Positions 16,357-24,486 of a stretch of 64,000 nt of DNA are shown here, in pieces. The stretch covers positions 1 to 64,000 of the forward strand of contig NZ_BAABDH010000113.1 of NCBI RefSeq assembly GCF_039539525.1. The letters run 5' to 3'. A program made the translations under genes and the position numbers. Every line of letters begins with the position of its first letter. The stretch's first letter is position 1. This DNA is from Hymenobacter algoricola (lineage in GTDB: Bacteria > Bacteroidota > Bacteroidia > Cytophagales > Hymenobacteraceae). A model generated the notes under the pieces. That model saw only the letters and a program-made list of their open reading frames with translations. It had not been told where the DNA came from and made no database searches.

Positions 16357-17240
16357 ATGGAAACTGTTTCTCCCACTGTATTGCCAGTGCCTGAGCCGGC
16401 AGTACTGGTTGGGGCGCCGGCAATTCCGGCCTGCGTCAGCTGCGGCACCGCGCTGGCCGGCCCGTATTGCCACATCTGCGGTGAAAAGCGCCTGCACCGC
16501 CACGACTATGCCCTCAAACATTTTCTGGAGCATGCCGTCGATACCGTCACCCACTTCGACCTGCGCGACCTGTGGCAGCAGCTGCGGCGCCCGGGCTGGT
16601 TGGCGGCCGAATGGCTGCGGGGCCGCCGGGTACGACACGCGCCCCCCGTGCAGCTGTTTCTGATTACGAACCTGCTGTTCTACCTGCTGGCCAGCGTGTC
16701 GCACTTCAGCCCGTTTGATACCCAGCTGCAGTATCATTTCGCCTCCAACAACGGCTACGGCGGCCTGGCCAAGGCTCTGGTGGCCCAGCACCTGCAGGAA
16801 ACCGGCATCTGGTACACCGCTTTTGCCCGGGAATTCGATGCGCTGGCCCACGGCTATTCCAAAAGCCTGGTTTTTCTGTTTATTCCGCTGCTGGCCGGGC
16901 CGCTGTGGCTGCTTTTCCGGCGGCAGCGGCGCTACTTCGTCGAGTGGCTCGTGCTCAGCACCTACCTGTTTGGTGGCATGCTGCTGGTCTTTGCGCTGAT
17001 GGCGCTGCTGTCGATGTCGGCCCGGGTGGTGCGGCCGCTGCTGTTCGTGTTCACCAACGACGACATCATTGCCCCCTTCATGCTGGCTCTGACCATCGCC
17101 TACGCCGCCGGGTTTTTCCGGACCAGTCGGCCTGGCAGCGCTGGGGCAAAGCCTTGCTGTTCAGTCTGGGTTTCGGCGTAGCCCTGATTATCCCTTACCG
17201 CTTCGTGCTGTTTCTGGTGTGCTACTGGGCGGCCTCGTAG
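16357..17240 (+). pseudogene. DUF3667 membrane protein gene disrupted by a single-base frameshift
   Basis: ATG at 16357 begins a protein with an N-terminal zinc-ribbon (CxxC at residues 26-29 and 38-41: CVSCG, YCHICGEKR), then HDYALKHFLEHAVDTVTHFD and membrane helices, the DUF3667 layout. The frame ends at 17181 with low-quality sequence (RTSRPGSAGAKPCC). Shifting frame at about 17115-17130 restores VFPDQSAWQRWGKALLFSLGF and a final helix, ending at 17240. One lost base near the GGGTTTTT run explains this. It may be a real pseudogene or a sequencing error. Confidence 0.75.
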
Positions 17241-17591
17241 CAGCAGGCGCTGAACTGTCAGTTCCAGGCGAGAACCCGGGAAAGGCTGAGTGGGCTTTAT
17301 ATTTGATATTACGCAGTGCGAGGTAGGTTGCCGGGTGTGAGAAGTCAGGATTTAGGAGGCTAAGAACCAGGGGTTAAAGGAGGAAGGAACGAAACGGGTG
17401 CCAGGGCAGACGCGCCTTACTTCGGCAATCGGCTCTTATGCTGCCTTCTGGCTTCCAGCTCCTAACTTCTCAAACAGGGTTGCCGCAATGCCCCGCGTAA
17501 CAGCAGTACATAACCGTGGCGGGCAGCGGCGGCCGAAAGTATTTCTCCCGACTCACCAAACCTTCGGGCCCCTTTCCTTACTCTACTCGGT
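17241..17591. other. Intergenic region without recognisable gene
   Basis: About 350 bp between the frameshifted DUF3667 gene and the next plus-strand gene. Both strands are broken by stops and no terminator hairpin or strong TAnnTTTG box is evident. A purine-rich stretch occurs around 17350-17395. I see nothing further in it. Confidence 0.5.
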
Positions 17592-18326
17592 ATGCTCCCT
17601 CTCATTCCTTACGCCCTGGCGCTGCCGCTGCTGTGGGCCACCGGCCCGACGGCCCCGGACAGCCTGATTATCTTCAATGCCAGCCGGACGTATCACTACC
17701 AGGCCATTTTTATCAGCCCGGCCGGCGACACCTTATCGCGGGAGCGGATAACGATGCAGCCTTCCGGCCAGCCCTGGGTGGGGCAGCCCAAGCGCCAAAC
17801 GGCCTGCACCATCCAGTATCGGTATAATCCCGGCGATTCGCTGACTTTCGCGGCCCGCCCCAACCCGCAAAACCAGCCCGGCCGCCAGCCTCAGGCCTAC
17901 GAGTGGCGCAAGTCGACGGTGACCGGGGTAATCGAAAACCCGCAGGAAATCTGGATGCACCCCATCCGTAGCAACCAGTACGCCTACACGGAGGTGGCGC
18001 CTTTTCCACAGGTAAGACCGGCTGATCTGCACCCAGGCGGCAGCTGGCAGGCCAACCGGCTTTTCATCATGGGTGGCTGGGGCGCGTTTAAAGGCAGCGT
18101 ACGCCCCTTCTACCAGGTAAAAGCCCCGGCAACCCGCCGCTACGGCAACCAGAATCTGGCCGGCTGCTGGCTGATTGAGTCGGTAGGCCAGCATAGCCGG
18201 TTGGGCAACAGCTACCTCGACTTCTACTTTCACCCTCGGTACGGGTTCACCGAAATGCACTACCGCTTCTACGACGGCACCCAAATTTCGCTGGTGCTGG
18301 AAGGCCTGCCGACGGGCAACAAGTAG
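17592..18326 (+). CDS. Hypothetical exported protein
   Basis: The 244-residue protein has a short N-terminal hydrophobic segment (MLPLIPYALALPLLWATG) that may act as a signal peptide. Mainly beta-type sequence follows, rich in aromatic residues (FNASRTYHYQAIFISPAGD and YLDFYFHPRYGFTEMHYRFYDG). No catalytic motif or lipobox is seen. It stands alone and converges on rho across a perfect hairpin terminator. Confidence 0.72.
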   Translation: MLPLIPYALALPLLWATGPTAPDSLIIFNASRTYHYQAIFISPAGDTLSRERITMQPSGQPWVGQPKRQTACTIQYRYNPGDSLTFAARPNPQNQPGRQPQAYEWRKSTVTGVIENPQEIWMHPIRSNQYAYTEVAPFPQVRPADLHPGGSWQANRLFIMGGWGAFKGSVRPFYQVKAPATRRYGNQNLAGCWLIESVGQHSRLGNSYLDFYFHPRYGFTEMHYRFYDGTQISLVLEGLPTGNK

Positions 18327-18340
18327 CCGTACCGACGCAA

Positions 18341-18374
18341 AAAAGCCCGTTTCACAGCGGTGAAACGGGCTTTT
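18341..18374. terminator. Bidirectional intrinsic terminator between hypothetical gene and rho
   Basis: Perfect 15-bp arms 18341-18355 and 18360-18374, loop AGCG, with A4 and T4 at the ends. It serves both the plus-strand gene ending at 18326 and rho ending at 18398. Confidence 0.85.
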
Positions 18375-18397
18375 CGTTGTAGCGTCAGGCTGATATC

Positions 18398-20527
18398 CTA
18401 GCCGTTCATCGACACCAGGAACTCCTCGTTACTCTTGGTATTCTTGATGCGGTCCTTCAGGAACTCCATAGCTTCGATGGCCGTCATGTCGGCCATGAAC
18501 TTGCGGAGCACCCAGATGCGGTTCAGTTCTTCCTTGCCCATGAGCAGATCTTCGCGGCGGGTGCCGGAAGCCGGAATGTCGATGGCCGGGAACACGCGCT
18601 TGTTGGCCAGCTTGCGGTCCAGCTGCAGTTCCATGTTGCCGGTACCCTTGAATTCCTCGAAGATAACTTCGTCCATCTTGGAGCCGGTTTCAATCAGGGC
18701 CGTGGCGATGATGGTCAAAGAGCCGCCATTTTCCACGTTGCGGGCCGCGCCGAAGAAGCGCTTGGGCTTGTGCAGGGCATTGGCATCTACCCCACCCGAC
18801 AGGATTTTGCCGGAAGCCGGCTGCACCGTGTTGTAGGCCCGGGCCAGGCGGGTGATGGAGTCAAGCAGAATCACCACGTCGTGGCCGCACTCCACGAGGC
18901 GCTTGGCCTTGTCGAGGGCAATGCTGGCAATCTTGACGTGGCGGTCGGCGGTTTCGTCGAAGGTGGAGCTGAGCACTTCGGCTTTCACCGAGCGGGCCAT
19001 GTCCGTCACCTCCTCGGGGCGCTCATCAATCAGCAGAATGATGAGGTACACTTCGGGGTGATTTTCGCTGATGGAGTTGGCAATTTCCTGCAGCAGCACC
19101 GTCTTGCCGGTTTTGGGCTGGGCCACAATCAGCCCGCGCTGGCCTTTGCCGATGGGGGCAAACAGGTCCATGATGCGGGTGCTGAGCTGGGTCGACTTGG
19201 TAGTCAGCTTCAGGCGCTCCTCGGCAAACAGCGGGGTCAGGTTGCTGAACGGAATCCGGTCCCGGGCTTCTTCCACCGTGCGGCCGTTGATGCCCTCCAC
19301 GTGTACCAGGGCGAAGTATTTCTCGCCCTCGCGGGGTGGGCGGATGGTGCATTTCACCGTGTCGCCGGCTTTGAGGGTAAACTGCTTCACCTGCGCCGGC
19401 GACACGTAAATATCGTCGGGGGAGGCCAGGTAGTTGTAGAACGGGCTGCGCAGGAATCCGTAGCCGCCGTCGGGCATCATCTCCAGGGTACCTTCTCCCG
19501 GAATAGTAATATCAAACTCCTGCCGGGCCGGACGCTGCGGCTGACTTTGCGGGTTCTGCTCGCCCCGCTCCGCCCGCTCACCCTGCCGGGCCTGGCGCTG
19601 CTGGTCGCGGGCGGCAAACCGCTCGTCGCGGCGGCTTTGCTCGCGCTGCTCCCGGTCGGGGCGGCCTTCGCGGCCTCCCTCCCGCGGTTCGCGCGCAGCA
19701 TCCGTGCGCAGGGGCCGGTCTTCGCGGCGCGGCTGGTCGCGGCCTTCACGGGGGGCATCGTTGCGGAACTCGCCGCGGGGAGCATCAGTCCGGGGCTGGC
19801 CCTCGCGGGATTCGCGGCTTTCGCGCGGCTCCCGGCTGCCCTCGCGCTGGTCCCGGCCGGTACCGTTTTCCGGGCGCGGCTCCCGGTACACAAACGGGGC
19901 CATGGTAGGCGCGGCGGCCGGCGTCTCGGTAGCCGGCTCCGCGGTGGGTTCGGCGGCGGGGGCTACGGCCGGGGCTTCGGGCAGCACCACCGCCGGAGCA
20001 TCCGCGGCTTCATCGGCCGGCGCGGGCGCGTCGGCGCGGCGCTGGTCAGTGCGGGTGCGGCGCTCGGGGCGCTGGTACACTTTTACGGGCCGGGCCGGGC
20101 TGTCGGGAGCCTCTTCGGCCACCAGCGGCGCGGGGGCCTCGGCGGTCAGCACCTCGGCGGTTAGCACCTCGGCTATCGGCGCGGCCACGGCAGCGGGCTT
20201 CAGCGGCTGCACTGCCACCGGCGCGGGCGGTGTGGTGCGGGCTGCCCGGGGGGCCGCCGGCTCGCGGCGGGCGGCGCGGGCAGCCGGAGCCGCCACGGCC
20301 GCGGCGGGTGCCACGTCGGAAAAAGCCAGCGGGGTGGCCGCCGGCAGGTCGTCGGCTGGCTTCACTTTACTGGGGATTTTGTCGGCTGGGGTGATGGCCT
20401 GCTGATCAAGGATCTTGTAAATCAGATCCTGCTTGCTGAGTTTTTTGAAGTTGCCAACGTTCAGCTTCTCCGCAATTTCCTTCAGCTCGGAAAGCAAACG
20501 GTCCTTCAACTCTTCAATATTGTACAT
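18398..20527 (-). CDS. rho: Transcription termination factor Rho with long disordered insert
   Basis: Rho is the hexameric RNA helicase that ends transcription. The 709-residue protein (E. coli Rho has 419) has an N-terminal Rho_N helix bundle (residues 1-45), an insert of about 290 residues rich in Ala/Pro/Glu and then Arg/Glu/Asp/Gln, and a cold-shock RNA-binding domain from about 338 (GYGFLRSP). The ATPase core has Walker A PKTGKT (about 472), Walker B VVILLDSITRLARAYN, and SGGVDANALHKPKRFFGAARN. Such inserts are known in Bacteroidota Rho; in Bacteroides one was shown to drive phase separation. A C12 tract lies in its mRNA leader. Confidence 0.98.
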   Translation of the reverse strand: MYNIEELKDRLLSELKEIAEKLNVGNFKKLSKQDLIYKILDQQAITPADKIPSKVKPADDLPAATPLAFSDVAPAAAVAAPAARAARREPAAPRAARTTPPAPVAVQPLKPAAVAAPIAEVLTAEVLTAEAPAPLVAEEAPDSPARPVKVYQRPERRTRTDQRRADAPAPADEAADAPAVVLPEAPAVAPAAEPTAEPATETPAAAPTMAPFVYREPRPENGTGRDQREGSREPRESRESREGQPRTDAPRGEFRNDAPREGRDQPRREDRPLRTDAAREPREGGREGRPDREQREQSRRDERFAARDQQRQARQGERAERGEQNPQSQPQRPARQEFDITIPGEGTLEMMPDGGYGFLRSPFYNYLASPDDIYVSPAQVKQFTLKAGDTVKCTIRPPREGEKYFALVHVEGINGRTVEEARDRIPFSNLTPLFAEERLKLTTKSTQLSTRIMDLFAPIGKGQRGLIVAQPKTGKTVLLQEIANSISENHPEVYLIILLIDERPEEVTDMARSVKAEVLSSTFDETADRHVKIASIALDKAKRLVECGHDVVILLDSITRLARAYNTVQPASGKILSGGVDANALHKPKRFFGAARNVENGGSLTIIATALIETGSKMDEVIFEEFKGTGNMELQLDRKLANKRVFPAIDIPASGTRREDLLMGKEELNRIWVLRKFMADMTAIEAMEFLKDRIKNTKSNEEFLVSMNG

Positions 20528-21031
20528 ACACTAAAACGGGGGGGGGGGGAGAAAAACGAGCGGGTACGAGGCCGACACGGAGCAACACAGGCCAATCCGG
20601 ACAAACGGGGGGCAGCCGCGGGGCGGCGCGTAGCACTTGGGAATTCGGAACGAGAAACGGGGGTAGTTTGGGGCGGTGCTGGAGATAATTCGGACCGTAG
20701 GCGAGCAGAGACTAACTCGGGGCCCGGCATCAGCGGCCGGTTTACTTACGCAATGTTAGCGTAATACGCCGGAACTGCCAAACAGGATGCCGATTTTTTA
20801 AGCGGCTGACCGGCAGCCGCTCCGGCCGGCGGCCCGCCAGGCCCCAACACTTTGACTGCTAATCAGCAAGCTGGCTTCTGCCCTACCCTTCGGTACGCTG
20901 CCAAACGGCAACCCGGGCCACATGGTTCGCCACTTCAGGGCGGGAAGGCCTTTTTTGCCGGGGACGGGGGCTGATTTACCCGGCCCAGGGCCGGAGTCCA
21001 GGTTTTCTCCGGGACGCTTCCCAAAAAAACC
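20528..21031. other. Divergent rho-serS intergenic region
   Basis: About 500 bp. The rho leader begins with a C12 tract (in mRNA sense). A short inverted repeat TTACGC-N7-GCGTAA lies at 20746-20764. No protein-like frame is present on either strand apart from a spurious N-terminal extension of serS. A structured rho leader or an attenuator is possible but unproven. Confidence 0.5.
20538..20549 (-). repeat. Homopolymer G12 (C12 in rho mRNA leader)
   Basis: Twelve consecutive G on plus, so twelve C in the rho transcript, starting about 10 nt before the rho ATG. Rho loads on C-rich RNA and rho is autoregulated in other bacteria, so the tract may serve in feedback. Homopolymers of this length are also prone to slippage. 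Confidence 0.7.
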
Positions 21032-21039
21032 TACTTTTG
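21032..21039 (+). promoter_or_regulatory. Candidate -7 box of serS (TACTTTTG)
   Basis: TACTTTTG fits TAnnTTTG and lies 29 bp upstream of the serS ATG at 21069. The -33 element is weak. Confidence 0.55.
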
Positions 21040-21068
21040 CCCTTGTTCAAATTCGCGTTTTCTGCCTT

Positions 21069-22343
21069 ATGCTGCAAGTTTCCATTCTCAAAGAAAACCC
21101 CGCGCTGGTCTTGGCCGGGCTAGCTAAAAAGCACTATAAAACCGCCGAAGCCGACGTGGCGGCCATCCTCGGCCTCGACCAGCGCCGCAAGGAGCTGCAA
21201 ACCACCCGCGACTCGGCTCAGGCCGAGGCCAACGAGCTGGCCCGGCAGATTGGCGGCCTGATGAAAAGCGGCGACAAGGCCGGCGCCGAAACCCTGAAAG
21301 CCCGCACCGCCGAGCTTAAGCAGCTCACCAAGGCGGCCGACGACGAGCTCAGCCAGGTGGAAGAGGGCCTGCAGCAGCTGCTCTACAAGCTCCCGAACCT
21401 GCCCCACAGCAGCGTGCCCGAGGGCCGCGCGGCGCAGGACAACGAGGTGGTGCGCGAAGGCGGTACCAAGCCCGAGCTGCCCGCCGACGCGCTGCCGCAC
21501 TGGGAGCTGATCAAAAAGTACGACATCATCGACTTTGAGCTGGGCAACAAGATTACCGGCGCGGGCTTTCCGGTGTACAAGAAGCAGGGCGCCCGGCTGC
21601 AGCGGGCGTTGATCAACTTTTTCCTGGATGAGGCCCGCGATGCCGGCTACGACGAGGTGCAGCCCCCGATTCTGGTGAATGAGGCCAGCGGCTACGGCAC
21701 CGGCCAGCTACCCGACAAGGAAGGCCAGATGTACCACGACGCGAAGGACAACCTGTACCTGATTCCGACTTCGGAGGTGCCCATCACCAACCTGTACCGC
21801 GACGAAATCATTGCCGCCGACCAGCTGCCGATCCGCAACACCGGCTATACGCCCTGCTTCCGCCGCGAGGCCGGCTCCTGGGGCGCCGACGTGCGCGGCC
21901 TCAACCGCCTGCACCAGTTCGACAAGGTGGAAATCGTGCAGATAACCCAGCCCGAAAACAGCTATGCGGCGCTGGAAGGCATGGTGGCCCACATCGAAGG
22001 GCTGCTGCAGAAGCTGGAGCTGCCCTACCGCGTGCTGCGCCTCTGCGGCGGCGACATGGGCTTCACCTCGGCCCTCACCTTCGACCTGGAAGTGTGGAGC
22101 GCCGCCCAGGGCCGGTGGCTGGAGGTTAGCTCGGCTTCCAATTTTGAGACCTATCAGGCCAACCGCCTCAAGCTGCGCTACCGCGGCGAGGGTGGCAAAA
22201 CCCAGCTCCTGCACACGCTCAACGGCTCGGCCCTGGCCCTGCCCCGCATCGTGGCCGCGCTGCTGGAAAACAACCAGACGCCCGACGGCATCCGGCTGCC
22301 CAAGGTGCTGCACTCGTACTGCGGGTTTGAGAAGATCGGGTAA
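21069..22343 (+). CDS. serS: Seryl-tRNA synthetase
   Basis: The 424-residue enzyme charges tRNA-Ser. An N-terminal coiled-coil arm (about residues 30-105) precedes the class II core, with IPTSEVPITNLYRDEI, motif 2 (CFRREAGSWGADVRG) and motif 3 (LNGSALALPRIVAALLENNQ). The start MLQVSILKENP is typical of SerRS and follows a TACTTTTG box; the longer open frame to 20922 includes that promoter and is rejected. The divergent neighbour is rho. Confidence 0.98.
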   Translation: MLQVSILKENPALVLAGLAKKHYKTAEADVAAILGLDQRRKELQTTRDSAQAEANELARQIGGLMKSGDKAGAETLKARTAELKQLTKAADDELSQVEEGLQQLLYKLPNLPHSSVPEGRAAQDNEVVREGGTKPELPADALPHWELIKKYDIIDFELGNKITGAGFPVYKKQGARLQRALINFFLDEARDAGYDEVQPPILVNEASGYGTGQLPDKEGQMYHDAKDNLYLIPTSEVPITNLYRDEIIAADQLPIRNTGYTPCFRREAGSWGADVRGLNRLHQFDKVEIVQITQPENSYAALEGMVAHIEGLLQKLELPYRVLRLCGGDMGFTSALTFDLEVWSAAQGRWLEVSSASNFETYQANRLKLRYRGEGGKTQLLHTLNGSALALPRIVAALLENNQTPDGIRLPKVLHSYCGFEKIG

Positions 22344-22365
22344 AGCCAACTACGGCGAATCAGTC

Positions 22366-22403
22366 AGAAAGGGCCGGCATAGCGCACTATGCCGGCCCTT
22401 TCT
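22366..22403. terminator. Intrinsic terminator of serS
   Basis: Perfect 17-bp arms 22366-22382 and 22387-22403, loop CGCA, GC-rich core and a T-rich right side. It starts 23 bp after the serS stop. Confidence 0.85.
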
Positions 22404-22417
22404 GTTTAATCCAGTCT

Positions 22418-22798
22418 ATGAAAATCTCCTCTCAGTTAGTCGGTCTTCTAACCCTTCTCACTTCTTGTGCTGGCTTGAGCGAAAAAGAAATAAGCAGCCC
22501 TTACTATGTAGCTCAGGATCCGGCAGCATCTTATAAAACGCTCTATTATCACTGCCCGAAGGGTTTGGGATGCGAAAGAATCCGAAACGTGCAACGAGTT
22601 GGCGACACTGCCGATTACATTTTCATCGAGTCAATCAGCGGCTTTTATTATATCATCCGAGCCCAAGACCAACCGTCAGATAGTGGTAATCCGGCCGTGC
22701 AAAAAGCTATACATGGGCCATTGACCCAATCCAACCTTAGAGCAGTCATGGCTAGCTTGGATGTCGCCGATTTCACTTTTCAATACTCCGCCATCTGA
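22418..22798 (+). CDS. Small hypothetical lipoprotein
   Basis: The 126-residue protein has a signal peptide ending LLTSC (Cys17 lipidated). It has no known domain. Base composition is clearly lower in GC than the neighbouring genes, with AT-rich third positions in many codons, which suggests recent acquisition or weak codon selection. Its 3' end overlaps the convergent zinc-finger fragment by 19 bp. A C-rich motif YHCPKGLGCERI could form a disulfide. Confidence 0.75.
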   Translation: MKISSQLVGLLTLLTSCAGLSEKEISSPYYVAQDPAASYKTLYYHCPKGLGCERIRNVQRVGDTADYIFIESISGFYYIIRAQDQPSDSGNPAVQKAIHGPLTQSNLRAVMASLDVADFTFQYSAI

Positions 22799-22962
22799 CT
22801 ATCCACGCAGCACCAGGCCCATTGCTCGCCGGGTTCGGCAGAAATAACTACCGGGTGCGTTGTGGCTTGGAAATGCCGGGTGGCGTGCTTATTTCTGGAG
22901 GAGTCGCAGCAGCCGACGTAGCTGCAGGCCTGGCACACGCGCAGGTGCTGGCAGAGCGCCAT
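22780..22962 (-). CDS. UBP-type zinc-finger fragment
   Basis: The 60-residue frame reads HLRVCQACSYVGCCDSS, then NKHATRHFQATTHPV and a PGEQWAWC ending. This is the second half of the ZnF-UBP domain, as in small bacterial proteins annotated UBP-type zinc finger. The N-terminal half with the first CxxH and CxxC ligands is missing: upstream the frame closes within eight codons of the ATG. It is thus truncated or a minimal version. It starts 4 bp after the stop of the 22967-23278 gene. In eukaryotes this domain binds ubiquitin tails; the bacterial role is unknown. Confidence 0.65.
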   Translation of the reverse strand: MALCQHLRVCQACSYVGCCDSSRNKHATRHFQATTHPVVISAEPGEQWAWCCVDSQMAEY

Positions 22963-22966
22963 GGCG

Positions 22967-23278
22967 TCAGGCCGGGGGCATGTTCAGCTTCTGCATCAGC
23001 TCGTCGTTGAGCGGCTCCGAATACGGCCCGTAGGCGCTGATCAGCAGGCCCTTCACGCCCTGATCCGACTCAATGGCGTACACCACGCTTTCGTCGCCGG
23101 GGTCGGTGTTGCCTTCGAAGCGGTAAAACTCGCGCACGTGGAAGTGCTGCGGGTGCAGCTGCATGTCGCGGCCGGCGCAGTGCAGGTGGCCATCCACGAT
23201 GTTGAAATCGTCGGTGTAGCCGCGCTTCTGCAGGTCGCGGGTGGCCTGCGAGAGGGTATCGTAGAAAGGATGACTCAT
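22967..23278 (-). CDS. Conserved hypothetical small protein
   Basis: The 103-residue acidic protein carries YTDDFNIVDGHLHC, FHVREFYRFEGNTDPGDESVVYAI and KGLLISAYGPYSEPLN. This pattern belongs to a Bacteroidota family often labelled phosphoribosylpyrophosphate synthetase, but it has no PRPP-synthetase motif and is far too short, so that label is probably wrong. No signal or membrane segment. It is followed closely by the zinc-finger fragment. Confidence 0.75.
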   Translation of the reverse strand: MSHPFYDTLSQATRDLQKRGYTDDFNIVDGHLHCAGRDMQLHPQHFHVREFYRFEGNTDPGDESVVYAIESDQGVKGLLISAYGPYSEPLNDELMQKLNMPPA

Positions 23279-23358
23279 GGCCAGAAAGTTAGAATACCGC
23301 TAAAAGGTAGCGCTTTTTACGGCCATTCGCCAGCCGCCCGGCCCGGCTCCGGCGGCGG

Positions 23359-24420
23359 CTAGCGGCCGTCGTGCGCGGGCGGCAGCTCGAGGTCGAAGCG
23401 CAGGTCGCGCATGCAGCGGAAGTGGCCCTGCGGACACTGCTCGTAGCCGATCTTGGAGCAGGGCCGGCACGCGAGGCCCCGCACTTCCAGCACCCGAAAC
23501 TCGCTGCGGTAGGGGTACATGCCAAACTCCGGCACGGTGTTGCCCCACACGCTGAAAATCTCCTTGCCAAACGCGGCGGCAATGTGCATCAGCCCGGTGT
23601 CGTGGCTGACCACCAGACGGGCCTGCCGCACCAGCGAAGCCGACTGGTTCAGGGTAAACTTGCCGCAGGCGTTGTAGATGCTGGTTTGGGGCGCCGGCGG
23701 ACTGGACTGCGGAAAATAATAGGGACTGTCGGGCAGGCGGGGCACGGGCGGGGCCGTCGGGGCCGCGCCCTGGTCGAACGCCAGCTCGATGGTGTGGCCC
23801 GCGCTTTCGTCTTCGGGGCCGCCGAGCAGCACCACGGGCTGCCGCAGCTCCCCGCACAGCTCGATGAGGCGCTCCAGGGGCAGGCGCTTGGTGGCGTGCT
23901 GCGCCCCGATGGCAAAGGCCACGTAGCCGCGCTGAAAAGCGGGCGGCAGCGTGGCGGCCACGTCTACCTCGTCCTGGGCGGGAATAAAGTAATCCAGCCC
24001 CCGGCCGTCGTTTTTCACCCCCAGCGGGGCCGCGGCGGCCAGGTAGCGGTCCACGATATGCACGCGGGGCAGGCGGTCAATCCTGAGGTTGACCAGCAGC
24101 CATTTCTGCAGGTTCAGCTTGTCGAAGCTGCTCGACTTTACCCCCAGCTGCAGCTTGATCAGCCGGGTGCGCAGGTTGTGGTGCAGGTCGATGATGTAGT
24201 CGAAACGCTCGGCGCGCAGCTCGGCCACCAGCTCCGCCAGCGGGCCGCTCAGGCAGTGCACCTGGTCGACGTGCGGGTTGCTGGCCACAATGCCGCGGTA
24301 GGCGGGCTTGGTAGCAAAATGCACCAGCGCGCCGGGCACCTGCTGCTTCAGCGCCCGCACCACCGGCGTGGTCAGCACAATGTCGCCGATGGAGGAAAAG
24401 CGCAGAACGAGAATTTTCAT
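23359..24420 (-). CDS. Glycosyltransferase family 9 (heptosyltransferase-like)
   Basis: The 353-residue protein starts MKILVLRFSSIGDIVLTTPVVRAL, the typical N-terminus of GT9 enzymes that transfer heptose or related sugars in LPS core. The C-terminal donor-binding domain shows VSHDTGLMHIAAAFGKEIFSVWGNT. A Cys-rich end (CRPCSKIGYEQCPQGHFRCM) is shared by the second GT9 gene at 31558. It likely acts at the cytoplasmic membrane in outer-membrane glycan synthesis; the sugar is unknown. Confidence 0.9.
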   Translation of the reverse strand: MKILVLRFSSIGDIVLTTPVVRALKQQVPGALVHFATKPAYRGIVASNPHVDQVHCLSGPLAELVAELRAERFDYIIDLHHNLRTRLIKLQLGVKSSSFDKLNLQKWLLVNLRIDRLPRVHIVDRYLAAAAPLGVKNDGRGLDYFIPAQDEVDVAATLPPAFQRGYVAFAIGAQHATKRLPLERLIELCGELRQPVVLLGGPEDESAGHTIELAFDQGAAPTAPPVPRLPDSPYYFPQSSPPAPQTSIYNACGKFTLNQSASLVRQARLVVSHDTGLMHIAAAFGKEIFSVWGNTVPEFGMYPYRSEFRVLEVRGLACRPCSKIGYEQCPQGHFRCMRDLRFDLELPPAHDGR

Positions 24421-24486
24421 AAGTACCAGCAAGCCATAAGCGGCCGACGGCCAGCTCCCACCGCGGAAGCAGGCGGCCGCGCCATT

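Noticed and set aside
22967..23278. Phosphoribosylpyrophosphate synthetase
   Set aside because: The name is often attached to this small family, but the protein is 103 residues long and has no PRPP-binding or ATP-binding motif.
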